From Lachnospiraceae bacterium (GTDB lineage: Bacteria > Bacillota > Clostridia > Lachnospirales > Lachnospiraceae): DNA of 64,000 nucleotides. The notes under the pieces are model-generated. The model ran no database searches. It saw nothing but the letters and a program-made list of their open reading frames with translations, and had not been told where the DNA came from. The stretch covers positions 1 to 64,000 of the forward strand of contig JAGBCB010000023.1 in NCBI GenBank assembly GCA_017938145.1, read 5' to 3'. The position numbers and the translations under genes are program-made. The number at the start of each line of letters is the position of its first letter. Position 1 is the stretch's first letter. Below, in pieces: positions 56,855 to 64,000 of this stretch.

Positions 56855-56938
56855 GAAAAATCCCGGCTTTAAAATATATACGTGAGGAACCGTTAGCGAT
56901 AGCGGGTTCCCAAGTATATATTTTAAAGCCGGGATTTT
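56855..56938. terminator. long bidirectional terminator hairpin
   Basis: A stem of about 25 bp (AAAATCCCGGCTTTAAAATA and its mirror) with an inner GGAACC/GGTTCC stem lies between converging tmcAL and the coiled-coil gene. Confidence 0.85.
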
Positions 56939-56957
56939 ATATGTGAAAAAATAAAGC

Positions 56958-57608
56958 TTACTCAATATTGTCAAGGAATGCATCTGCATCAAAATCGTAC
57001 AGGTCGTCGTCATTAGATTCCGGTTTGGACTCCTGTGCAGTCGCGGTTGGCACTTCCTGCGGAACAACCTCTTCGTTTAACTCTCTGCGGTTTTCCTGCA
57101 CAATCTTTAAGTTTTCTTCTAAGGTTGTAAGCATAGCTTCGGTTTTTGCCTTGGCTTCTTCGTAGGTATATGCAATTACACGCTCTACCTCGGAAAGCAT
57201 GTCATTGGTGTAGCGGAGCGCACCCATGCTGATGGTTTCTGCATCGGAGCTTGCCTGCTGGAAGATGCTGTCTGCCTGCTGGGTAGCACGGGAAACCATT
57301 TCATTTGCCTGTAAGTATGCCTGGCGCATGATTTCGCTTTCCTGAACCAGCATTTCTGCCTGACGCTTTGCGTCTGCGATGATTTTTTCTGCACGCTCTT
57401 CTGCACTGGCAATAATCTGGTCTTTGTTAGCAACTACCTTAGCACAACGCTTGATTTCTTCCGGAATCTTTAACTTCATTTCATCCAAGATGTCATAAAT
57501 TTCTTCCTTCATGACAACTACCTGAGTTGCGGAAAAGCCCTTTGGCTTACATCCCTCGATATATTCATACATTTCTTCGATTAACTGCTCAATTCTGTTC
57601 TGACTCAT
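56958..57608 (-). CDS. coiled-coil protein of the coaD-rsmD locus
   Basis: This 216-aa protein is nearly all helix, with long Ala/Glu/Lys/Gln coiled coil at residues about 60-175 ([20 protein letters not shown]) and an acidic tail. It resembles ATP-synthase-stalk or DivIVA-type coiled coils without a clear family. Its start overlaps the end of coaD by 4 bases (ATGA), so it is translationally coupled. Confidence 0.75.
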   Translation of the reverse strand: MSQNRIEQLIEEMYEYIEGCKPKGFSATQVVVMKEEIYDILDEMKLKIPEEIKRCAKVVANKDQIIASAEERAEKIIADAKRQAEMLVQESEIMRQAYLQANEMVSRATQQADSIFQQASSDAETISMGALRYTNDMLSEVERVIAYTYEEAKAKTEAMLTTLEENLKIVQENRRELNEEVVPQEVPTATAQESKPESNDDDLYDFDADAFLDNIE

Positions 57609-58093
57609 GGACTAATCCTCCCTGCCTTCTTATATATATCGTCTACGATGGATTCCGGTACAAACTGACTGATGTCACCGCCATAGGATGCAATTTCACG
57701 CACGATGCTGGAACTTACGTAGGAATATTCTACACTTGTAGTTAAAAATATAGTATCCACAAAAGGATTTAATTTATGGTTGGTCTGGGCAATCTGCAGT
57801 TCGTACTCAAAGTCGGTTACCGCTCTGAGACCACGGACCAAAACGCTGGCTCCTTTTTCTTTTGCAAAATCTACCGTTAAACCGTCAAATGCTGCTATCT
57901 CAACATTTGGTAAATCTTTGGTGACACGCTGAAGCAGCTCCACTCTTTCTTCCATGGAAAACATCGGCTTTTTTGCACCGTTTATCAGTACGCCGATAAT
58001 CAGCTTGTCTACCAATTTGGAGGCCCGGAGGATAATATCCAGATGGCCCTGGGTTACCGGGTCAAAGCTACCCGGATAAATCCCGATTCTCAT
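57605..58093 (-). CDS. coaD: phosphopantetheine adenylyltransferase
   Basis: This 162-aa coenzyme A pathway enzyme has [31 protein letters not shown] and [15 protein letters not shown]. It lies 28 bases after rsmD, the usual order. Confidence 0.97.
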   Translation of the reverse strand: MRIGIYPGSFDPVTQGHLDIILRASKLVDKLIIGVLINGAKKPMFSMEERVELLQRVTKDLPNVEIAAFDGLTVDFAKEKGASVLVRGLRAVTDFEYELQIAQTNHKLNPFVDTIFLTTSVEYSYVSSSIVREIASYGGDISQFVPESIVDDIYKKAGRISP

Positions 58094-58121
58094 AGTTACA
58101 TCTCCATTCTATTTTGCCGGC

Positions 58122-58691
58122 TTATGCAGGCACGTTTTCCTGCGTCTGAATAAACACATGCCGGTTGTTTTTATAATTTTTTTCGCGGTAAACCTCAAAG
58201 CCAAGTTCCTCCACATAGGAAAAATCGGTTTGTATGGAAGCTTCTGCTACGATGATGGTATCTTCATTTACCAGACAAGAACCGGAAAGCTGTTGTAAAA
58301 CCTTCTTTTCCAGTTCATTATCGTACGGCGGGTCCATGAAGATAATGTCAAAAGCCTTACCCTCGGATTCCAGTTTTGGAATTGCAGCAAATACATCCAT
58401 AGAAAGAAGTCTTGCTTCTTCGGTAAGCTTAGTGGTTTTCAAATTTTCTTTAATGCAGGCCAGGGATTCAGCACTTTGCTCGACCATTACCACGTCTTTT
58501 GCCCCGCGGCTTAATGCCTCAATACCGATGGCACCGCTGCCGCTGAATAAATCCAGAAAACGGCAATCCGCCAGATACGGATTTAAGATATTAAATAAGG
58601 TTTCTTTGGTGCGGTCCTGGGTTGGGCGGACTGCCATGCCCGGCACAGTTTTTAAAATCAAATGACGTCTGGAACCGGCAATCACTCTCAT
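58122..58691 (-). CDS. rsmD: 16S rRNA (guanine-N2)-methyltransferase RsmD
   Basis: This 189-aa enzyme has the SAM motif FLDLFSGSGAIGIEALSRGA and the catalytic IIFMDPPYDNE. It methylates G966 of 16S rRNA. First gene of rsmD-coaD-coiled-coil operon. Confidence 0.96.
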   Translation of the reverse strand: MRVIAGSRRHLILKTVPGMAVRPTQDRTKETLFNILNPYLADCRFLDLFSGSGAIGIEALSRGAKDVVMVEQSAESLACIKENLKTTKLTEEARLLSMDVFAAIPKLESEGKAFDIIFMDPPYDNELEKKVLQQLSGSCLVNEDTIIVAEASIQTDFSYVEELGFEVYREKNYKNNRHVFIQTQENVPA

Positions 58692-58818
58692 GATACATTC
58701 CCCTTTAGCTGCTTAATAAAAAACATTCTTCTACATCTATTCTAGTTTAGCCTATCTTGTCATGAAATTCAACCTTTTATTCAAAAAAACTTAGAATTTA
58801 CCAAAAAAATAAAGAAAA

Positions 58819-58845
58819 GGCACCGCTATACCGCGATGCCCCTTC
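58819..58845 (-). terminator. terminator after the SASP gene
   Basis: GGCACCGC with GCGATGCC (one mismatch) and a TTTTC-rich tail on the minus strand, about 45 bases past the stop. Confidence 0.7.
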
Positions 58846-58888
58846 TTCTCTCTCACCTGAATTAGTCTTTACAGAACAGTAGTAAAAA

Positions 58889-59089
58889 CTACTTACCTGC
58901 CATGGACTCTTCCTGACGCTTAATCATCTTACGAACCATTTCGCCACCAACGGAACCGTTCTGAGCGCTGGTAAGGTTACCATTGTAACCGTTTGTTAAA
59001 GGCACACCAAGCTCACTTGCAACTTCCATTTTGAATCTGTTCATAGCGTCCTTTGCTTCAGGAACTTCTACACGATTTCTACTAGACAT
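58889..59089 (-). CDS. alpha/beta-type small acid-soluble spore protein
   Basis: This 66-aa protein has the SASP blocks FKMEVASELGVPL and NGSVGGEMVRKMI, which coat spore DNA. TTGGAGGT precedes the ATG. It shows that the host makes endospores. Confidence 0.95.
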   Translation of the reverse strand: MSSRNRVEVPEAKDAMNRFKMEVASELGVPLTNGYNGNLTSAQNGSVGGEMVRKMIKRQEESMAGK

Positions 59090-59131
59090 CTTTCATACCT
59101 CCAAAATAATTTTGTTTTGATGTTACGCTAG

Positions 59132-59158
59132 TAGTATTTGCAAAAGTTCTTTTAATAC
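59132..59158 (-). promoter_or_regulatory. candidate forespore (sigma-G) promoter of the SASP gene
   Basis: GTATT (59154-59158), 15 bp, AATACTA (59132-59138) on the minus strand resembles the sigma-G consensus GNATR-15-CATACTA, with one change in each half. Confidence 0.4.
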
Positions 59159-59185
59159 ACTGGTAGTTTTTTCTAATATGGATTT

Positions 59186-59449
59186 TTAATTATTATATTT
59201 CCGTATCATTTTAATAATGTAACAGATAGCGGAAATTCCGGCAAATACACCGGCATAAATCAGCATATGCTCAAAATCGAATTTCAGAAAAAAGCCGGAG
59301 CTGTTTACAAAGGATACGCCTCTGACAAAAACCAGACTTAAAACAAGCATAAGAAACAAAGAATATCCATAGGTTCCTGCCACAGTCAGCAAAAAGAAAA
59401 CGATATCCTTAACAACACTTCTCGGTTCAAATTTTGAATTTTTAGCCAT
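59186..59449 (-). CDS. small membrane protein
   Basis: This 87-aa protein has two or three membrane spans (DIVFFLLTVAGTYGYSLFLM and a segment near residues 63-80) and a basic end. Family not recognised. It starts 6 bases after the GH43 stop, so it is likely co-transcribed with it. Confidence 0.55.
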   Translation of the reverse strand: MAKNSKFEPRSVVKDIVFFLLTVAGTYGYSLFLMLVLSLVFVRGVSFVNSSGFFLKFDFEHMLIYAGVFAGISAICYIIKMIRKYNN

Positions 59450-59455
59450 AAAAAC

Positions 59456-60790
59456 CTACTTTCTCTTTAACCACACAGCATGATTGTTTGCCAAATATCC
59501 GCTGACAAATTCGCATTCACCGCCGTTTTCGTAGTCAAAAGCCGTGCCGGTAACACCGCAGATGAAATCTGCAGGAAATGTTCCGGTAACACTTTCTTTG
59601 ATTTTATTATTAAAATTAGAAAATTCGATGATTTCCCATGTACTTCCGTCCTGCTTCCAAGCTGTTCTCTGTTCTGCGGTTACTTCTGCAGCAGACGGCT
59701 CCTCCGTATACAGCTCCGGTGCAAATACCGGCCATCCGTCCACAAAATACATACGGCGCACTGCCATGTAGTGCATGAAAAATGTCATACGGTCTCCCGG
59801 CTTATCGGAACCGTGATGTAAATTCCAAGCACCGTCTCTTACATGATGTACGAAAAAGTACTTATCCCATGGTTCATGATAGAACGGAACACCGTGGCCC
59901 GGACCGCGGAAGCCGCCAAACTGCCACGGGTCATCGTCCTTTTTGTTCGGACTAGTATAAGGATTGGAAGCCTCAAATTTATAACTGCCTGCCAGTTTCT
60001 GACCAAGGGAAACGCCGTCCAAGCTCTTGCCTTCTCTGTCAAGATAAGGACCTTCCACATAATCACTGACACCCACACGGATATCATAATCGTCACCCAG
60101 CCAGCCATAGGAAAGGAACAGATAATACTTATCTTCCACTCTCATTACCGCAGCACCTTCCGGTCCGTCAATGTAGGAATCCTTTGGTTTCACTGCAATC
60201 CTGGTACCTAAATCCTTAGCCTCACAGTTTAAGCATAAACCGTTGGCAGGGTCTAATTCTTTTACAAAAATTCCGCCAAAGAAAGAACCGTAAATTAAAT
60301 ATTTTCTGCCGTCTGCAGTGTCTACCACGTGGGCATCAATGGCATTCGGTTCCGCATCGGTGGTGCCCCAGGTATCCGCTACTACACCACGGTTTTCAAA
60401 AGGTCCCTCCGGCTTATCCGCTACTGCCAGCCAAATGCGGGATTCGGAGCTTCCAAAACCCTTGGTGGCAGAATAATACATACGGTATTCACCGTTTACA
60501 TACTCGGTATATGGTGCCCAGAAGCCCTTTGTCGGAGGAAACTCACCGTTGTCCCGGCCCTCTGCAATAGCAGCCTCAGATAAGGCCATGCCTACATATT
60601 CAAAATCCACCATATCCTTACTCCGACGGATTTGAATTCCCTGACAGTAAGGTGTAGTAATACCGCCATCTGTGGAATAGGAGTAACAATAGCCGCTGAC
60701 AGGATCATACATCATGCCCGGGTCGTGGGACTCGAAGCAGGGATTTTCTATTCTGCTGTGTAAATTTAACATAAAACCGGGGTTACGCAT
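59456..60790 (-). CDS. GH43-family glycosidase, cytoplasmic
   Basis: This 444-aa five-blade propeller has SHDPGMMYDP (catalytic-base Asp), IDAHVVDT and YIDGPEGAAVM (likely acid Glu), and FRGPGHGV. No signal peptide. AGGAGG before MRNPGF sets the start; the frame runs 29 codons further without support. Likely an arabinanase or arabinofuranosidase acting on imported oligomers. Confidence 0.85.
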   Translation of the reverse strand: MRNPGFMLNLHSRIENPCFESHDPGMMYDPVSGYCYSYSTDGGITTPYCQGIQIRRSKDMVDFEYVGMALSEAAIAEGRDNGEFPPTKGFWAPYTEYVNGEYRMYYSATKGFGSSESRIWLAVADKPEGPFENRGVVADTWGTTDAEPNAIDAHVVDTADGRKYLIYGSFFGGIFVKELDPANGLCLNCEAKDLGTRIAVKPKDSYIDGPEGAAVMRVEDKYYLFLSYGWLGDDYDIRVGVSDYVEGPYLDREGKSLDGVSLGQKLAGSYKFEASNPYTSPNKKDDDPWQFGGFRGPGHGVPFYHEPWDKYFFVHHVRDGAWNLHHGSDKPGDRMTFFMHYMAVRRMYFVDGWPVFAPELYTEEPSAAEVTAEQRTAWKQDGSTWEIIEFSNFNNKIKESVTGTFPADFICGVTGTAFDYENGGECEFVSGYLANNHAVWLKRK

Positions 60791-60819
60791 ACTATATAAT
60801 ACCTCCTGTATTTTACAAA

Positions 60820-60847
60820 AAGGGTGTGCTATTGCTAACACACCCTT
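60820..60847 (-). terminator. terminator between two GH43 genes
   Basis: AAGGGTGTG/CACACCCTT stem with TTTTTG on the minus strand, only 30 bases before the next start, so it may act as an attenuator. Confidence 0.75.
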
Positions 60848-60852
60848 ATGAA

Positions 60853-62931
60853 TTATTCTGTCATCTTGCTGCCCCAAAGGGTAAGCTGATTTTCTTTACC
60901 AAGTCCGGTAAAAACAAAAGTTTTTCTGGACAGGTTTTCTACATTCATTTCTAATGCAACACCACTGTAAGTAACACCGTTTAAGGTAACATTGATGTAA
61001 GAGGTGCCCTCCTCTAAGGACCAGGAACCTTCATAGTAACCGGTTACGGTTCCATCTGCATTTAAGGAAATTGCTTCCGGTGTCTTTACATCTAAGTTTT
61101 CGTAATCAATATCCAGTTCATGAAGAATAACTTCGTACTTACCTGCTACATTTTCTACGGTACATACGGAATCATCCAGTTTTTCATCCGTGGTCTGATA
61201 CGGAGCAGCCACCAGCCAGCCTTCCTTGTTTAAGAAGAGCTGATGAACTCTTACGCTGTGTCCTTCGGAACCATCGGTAGTTCTGGTATGGTAAACGATA
61301 TGTGCTCTGCCGTCATCGTCTACAAATGCAGAGTTATGACCCTGGGCAACCTCGCCTACACTAAAGGTTCTCCACTGGTAACCGCCGAACAAACGGACAC
61401 CCTTGTTTGCCTGATTATAGTTAAATACATATTTATCAAATAAAGAACTGTTACCTAAGGCATCTGCATAAGGACCATCCGGATTGTTGCTGCGGTATAC
61501 ACGCACATTATAACCGCTCTTTGCCTCTAAGCCGCCGTAAGAAATAAACAGCCAGTAATAATCGCCAATTTTTTCGATGTAACTTGCTTCGCCGGATACA
61601 TACTTACCGCCGGCAATCTTCTTACCAAAATATGCATCGGAATGCTCATGGGTTTCGTAAGTTACACTGTAGTCACGAAGACCGGTCTGCTCATCCAATT
61701 CTAAAATAAAAATACCGCCGGACCAGGAACCATAAGCCATCCATAAGTTTCCTTCGTCATCATAAAATACGGTTGGGTCGATACAGTTTGGCCAAGCATC
61801 GCCCCACTTGCCATTCTTAATACCCTGCTTGATGTAGCGGTCCGGAAGTGTGGTTGTTCCAAGCACTTCGTCTGCATCAGTCTGAGTCCAGTCTTCTGCA
61901 GTGAAACCACCGTATACAACGCTTCCTGCATATTCAAAAGGACCGGTAGCAGAATCGGAAGTTAACATTACAATATTAGACTTCCAGGTATCACCGTTAG
62001 CGCTTAAGTAATAGCAGTATTTACCCATAGCCTCGTTATAAATCATATCAGGAGCCCAAAGATATCCATACCAGGAACCGGAATCCTTATTCCACTCTTT
62101 GATTTTATCTCTGGTTGCATTATCAAATGCATTACGCCATGCATTGTCCTGATTAGTCCAGTTAAGAAGATCCTTTGTGGAACTCATAGTCATATGGGTA
62201 CCATAAATATAATAGGTGCCGTCCACATCCTTAAAAATGGATGGGTCATGACAGGTAGTACGCTTTGCACCAACATATTCGCTCAGACCAAACTTGCCTT
62301 TTTCCATACCAAGACTTAAATCTACAATGGCACGGACCATTACTCTCTGACCACCATACATAAATTCTACATATGGGCGGAGGGTAACCGTTTTATTGGT
62401 CTTTACCACAGAAATCTTCTCTGTTGTTTTTGTTCCGTTATATGGGTCTGCACTGTATTCCGGCGCTGTATCGGCAGGTACTTCTCCTGTTACCGGGAAA
62501 GTAGAGTCATTACCGATTAATTCACCATGAATTTCATAGCTTTCACCAAAGAATACCTGCGGAAGCTCTGTCGGCATAGAAAGTGTATTTGCCGCCACCA
62601 GACCGGCGGTGTTTTTGTATTCGATGGTGGACTTATTTACTACATATAACTCGTGATTATTTTCAATCTGAATCGTATAGTAGACTTTTTCTCCTGCTTC
62701 ATAAGAAGTCTTATTGGTAGACACGGTGATGGAAATCATGTCCTCTGTCATGGTATTGGTTGTACCCTCATCCACTGCAGGAGCTGCTTCTGTCGGTTCC
62801 GGAGTTACTGTCGCATCGGCTACTCCTGCCTCCGGTGTCGGTGTTACATCTGTCTGAGTGTCACCGCCGCAGGCCGCAAGAGCCACGCAAAAACTTGTTG
62901 CCAAAAGAATGCCTAAAAATTTCTTCTTCAT
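60853..62931 (-). CDS. secreted GH43-family endo-arabinanase-like lipoprotein
   Basis: This 692-aa protein has a lipobox (CVALAACGGD) and a Thr/Pro/Glu linker, then a module of about 130 aa. The GH43 propeller follows (CHDPSIFKDVDGTYYIYG with the base Asp, and WPNCIDPTVFYDDEG). A C-terminal beta module (NADGTVTGYYEGSWSLEEG) matches the extracellular endo-arabinanase C-terminal domain. It sits on the outer membrane face and cuts arabinan or arabinoxylan for import. Confidence 0.85.
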   Translation of the reverse strand: MKKKFLGILLATSFCVALAACGGDTQTDVTPTPEAGVADATVTPEPTEAAPAVDEGTTNTMTEDMISITVSTNKTSYEAGEKVYYTIQIENNHELYVVNKSTIEYKNTAGLVAANTLSMPTELPQVFFGESYEIHGELIGNDSTFPVTGEVPADTAPEYSADPYNGTKTTEKISVVKTNKTVTLRPYVEFMYGGQRVMVRAIVDLSLGMEKGKFGLSEYVGAKRTTCHDPSIFKDVDGTYYIYGTHMTMSSTKDLLNWTNQDNAWRNAFDNATRDKIKEWNKDSGSWYGYLWAPDMIYNEAMGKYCYYLSANGDTWKSNIVMLTSDSATGPFEYAGSVVYGGFTAEDWTQTDADEVLGTTTLPDRYIKQGIKNGKWGDAWPNCIDPTVFYDDEGNLWMAYGSWSGGIFILELDEQTGLRDYSVTYETHEHSDAYFGKKIAGGKYVSGEASYIEKIGDYYWLFISYGGLEAKSGYNVRVYRSNNPDGPYADALGNSSLFDKYVFNYNQANKGVRLFGGYQWRTFSVGEVAQGHNSAFVDDDGRAHIVYHTRTTDGSEGHSVRVHQLFLNKEGWLVAAPYQTTDEKLDDSVCTVENVAGKYEVILHELDIDYENLDVKTPEAISLNADGTVTGYYEGSWSLEEGTSYINVTLNGVTYSGVALEMNVENLSRKTFVFTGLGKENQLTLWGSKMTE

Positions 62932-62940
62932 AAAATCCTC

Positions 62941-63924
62941 CTAGAATTTTACCATGTTGTTATAGTCAAATACCGGATAACCCTTTTCATCCCAGGTCAC
63001 GTTCATCAACATAGCATGACGGTTCGGGTCATACAGCGGATCGCCTTCGATTTCAAGATAGGTTCTGGCATGGAATACGCATACATCCTTACCGTTTTCG
63101 TCCTTGGTAAAGCTGTTGTGACCAGGACCGTAGAAGCCCTTTTCTCTATCGGAACGAAGCACCGGATAACGCTCCTTCTTCCAAGCCTTAGGGTCTAAGA
63201 TATCGTCGTTTTCATCGATACTCATTAAGCCTACGCAGTAGCACTCACCTGTTGCACTGGCAGAATATGCCATGAAGATGCGACCGTCATGCTTTACAAT
63301 TGCCGGACCTTCGTTTACCCAGATATCTACTCGCTCCCAGTCGTAATCCGGAGTGGTAAGAAGCACCTGTGCGGTTGCAAGCTTGGTTGCGGATTCCATC
63401 TTTGCTATGTACAGGTTGGAAATCTGAATACCAACGCTAACCTTTTCTGCCCAGATGTAGTAATACTCGCCCTTGTTTTCAAAAATGGTAGCATCCAGAG
63501 AAAATGCTTCGAAAGAATAAATATCATCATCGCTGCGCTGCATCTTGCCTTTTTCTACCCAAGGACCTGCCATCGGGTCATCACTCTGGCACTCTAATAC
63601 GAACGGACGGATTTTCCACATATCGTCCTGCTCTCCTGCCGCAAAATAAATATACCACTTTCCGAATAAAAAGTGAAGCTCCGGAGCCCAGATATGACGG
63701 CTCATTTCGCCGGATTCATGCTTGGTCCAAACTACGGTTTCTTCTGCATCACGCAGACCGTTTAAGGTGGACGCCTTTCTTAAAATAATTTTATCATAAG
63801 CCGGAACGGATGCTGTAAAATAGTAGCTTCCGTCTGTATGCTTATACACATACGGGTCGGCACGTTGTTCAATCCATGGAATGTTAAAGTCTGTTAATAC
63901 TCCGTTTCTTCTTGCTTCTGCCAT
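62941..63924 (-). CDS. GH43-family alpha-L-arabinofuranosidase-like enzyme
   Basis: This 327-aa cytoplasmic propeller has RADPYVYKHTDGSYYFTAS (base Asp), SLDATIFENKGEYY and WVNEGPAIVKHDGRIF (likely acid Glu), ending FYGPGHNSF. GGGAGG precedes the ATG. It lies 9 bases upstream of the secreted GH43 gene, so the two are co-transcribed. Confidence 0.87.
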   Translation of the reverse strand: MAEARRNGVLTDFNIPWIEQRADPYVYKHTDGSYYFTASVPAYDKIILRKASTLNGLRDAEETVVWTKHESGEMSRHIWAPELHFLFGKWYIYFAAGEQDDMWKIRPFVLECQSDDPMAGPWVEKGKMQRSDDDIYSFEAFSLDATIFENKGEYYYIWAEKVSVGIQISNLYIAKMESATKLATAQVLLTTPDYDWERVDIWVNEGPAIVKHDGRIFMAYSASATGECYCVGLMSIDENDDILDPKAWKKERYPVLRSDREKGFYGPGHNSFTKDENGKDVCVFHARTYLEIEGDPLYDPNRHAMLMNVTWDEKGYPVFDYNNMVKF

Positions 63925-63946
63925 TTTTTTATCCTCCCTGTTTTCC

Positions 63947-63990
63947 GGAGGAAAATGCCCGCCCGCATGCGGGCAGAGGATTTTTCCTCC
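63947..63990 (-). terminator. hairpin upstream of the GH43 operon
   Basis: GGAGGAAAA/TTTTCCTCC outer and GCCCGC/GCGGGC inner stems; no clear T-run. It may end an upstream gene outside the window. Confidence 0.5.
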
Positions 63991-64000
63991 TGAAATAATC

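Overview
The window looks like a chromosome segment of a gut-type, spore-forming Lachnospiraceae/Clostridia bacterium. The evidence is low-to-moderate GC, AGGAGG-type ribosome sites, an alpha/beta-type small acid-soluble spore protein, a Firmicutes LexA box, LplABC-like sugar ABC systems without their own ATPase, and a Tn1549/CTn-like conjugation module. No rRNA, tRNA, CRISPR array or integrase was seen.

Region 1 (1 to about 28.6 kb) is most of an integrative conjugative element (ICE). Its left end lies outside the window and its right end is not marked. A minus-strand transfer block runs VirD4 coupling protein, HEAT-like protein, Maff2-type pilin-like protein, TrbL/VirB6-like channel, zinc-ribbon protein, PrgI and VirB4. 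After its terminator come a RES-domain gene and the 5' end of a group II intron that leaves the window at base 1. A second minus block carries ParR- and ParM-like segregation proteins and two accessory proteins. Facing them on the plus strand are a ribbon-helix-helix relaxosome protein and a MOBP-type relaxase, with a probable centromere (six repeats at exactly 23-bp spacing) and a probable oriT between. Five intergenic sites share the 11-mer CCCCTCTATAT in the sense of the gene that follows, which suggests an ICE-wide promoter/operator element. Cargo includes an exported protein with a SipW-type signal peptidase, a winged-helix/STAND-NTPase/leucine-rich-repeat protein with NLR-like architecture, a divergent unknown gene, and a LexA-controlled DNA-damage cassette (Y-family polymerase, unknown protein, IreB-like protein, SRAP protein). 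Several long hairpins and a two-copy repeat with a covarying stem fill the non-coding parts.

Region 2 (28.7 to 51.8 kb) is a glycan-use island. A GH31 gene stands divergent from an AraC regulator. A long minus-strand cluster then includes an LplABC-like importer, GH1, GH88, two sialidase-fold proteins (one fused to a polysaccharide deacetylase), YhcH, DapA/NanA-family aldolases, a ribokinase-like kinase, a sugar isomerase/epimerase, YesL, a DMT transporter and MgtC, with a divergent AraC regulator at its head. A DUF2264 gene and a NanA-family gene are both truncated at one shared point, which reads as a deletion scar.

Region 3 (52 to 64 kb) is conserved core: yceD-rpmF, pta-ackA, tmcAL, a coiled-coil protein, coaD, rsmD and a SASP gene. 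It ends in three GH43 genes for arabinan/arabinoxylan breakdown. A run of three DnaA-box sequences lies between the rpmF promoter and ackA.
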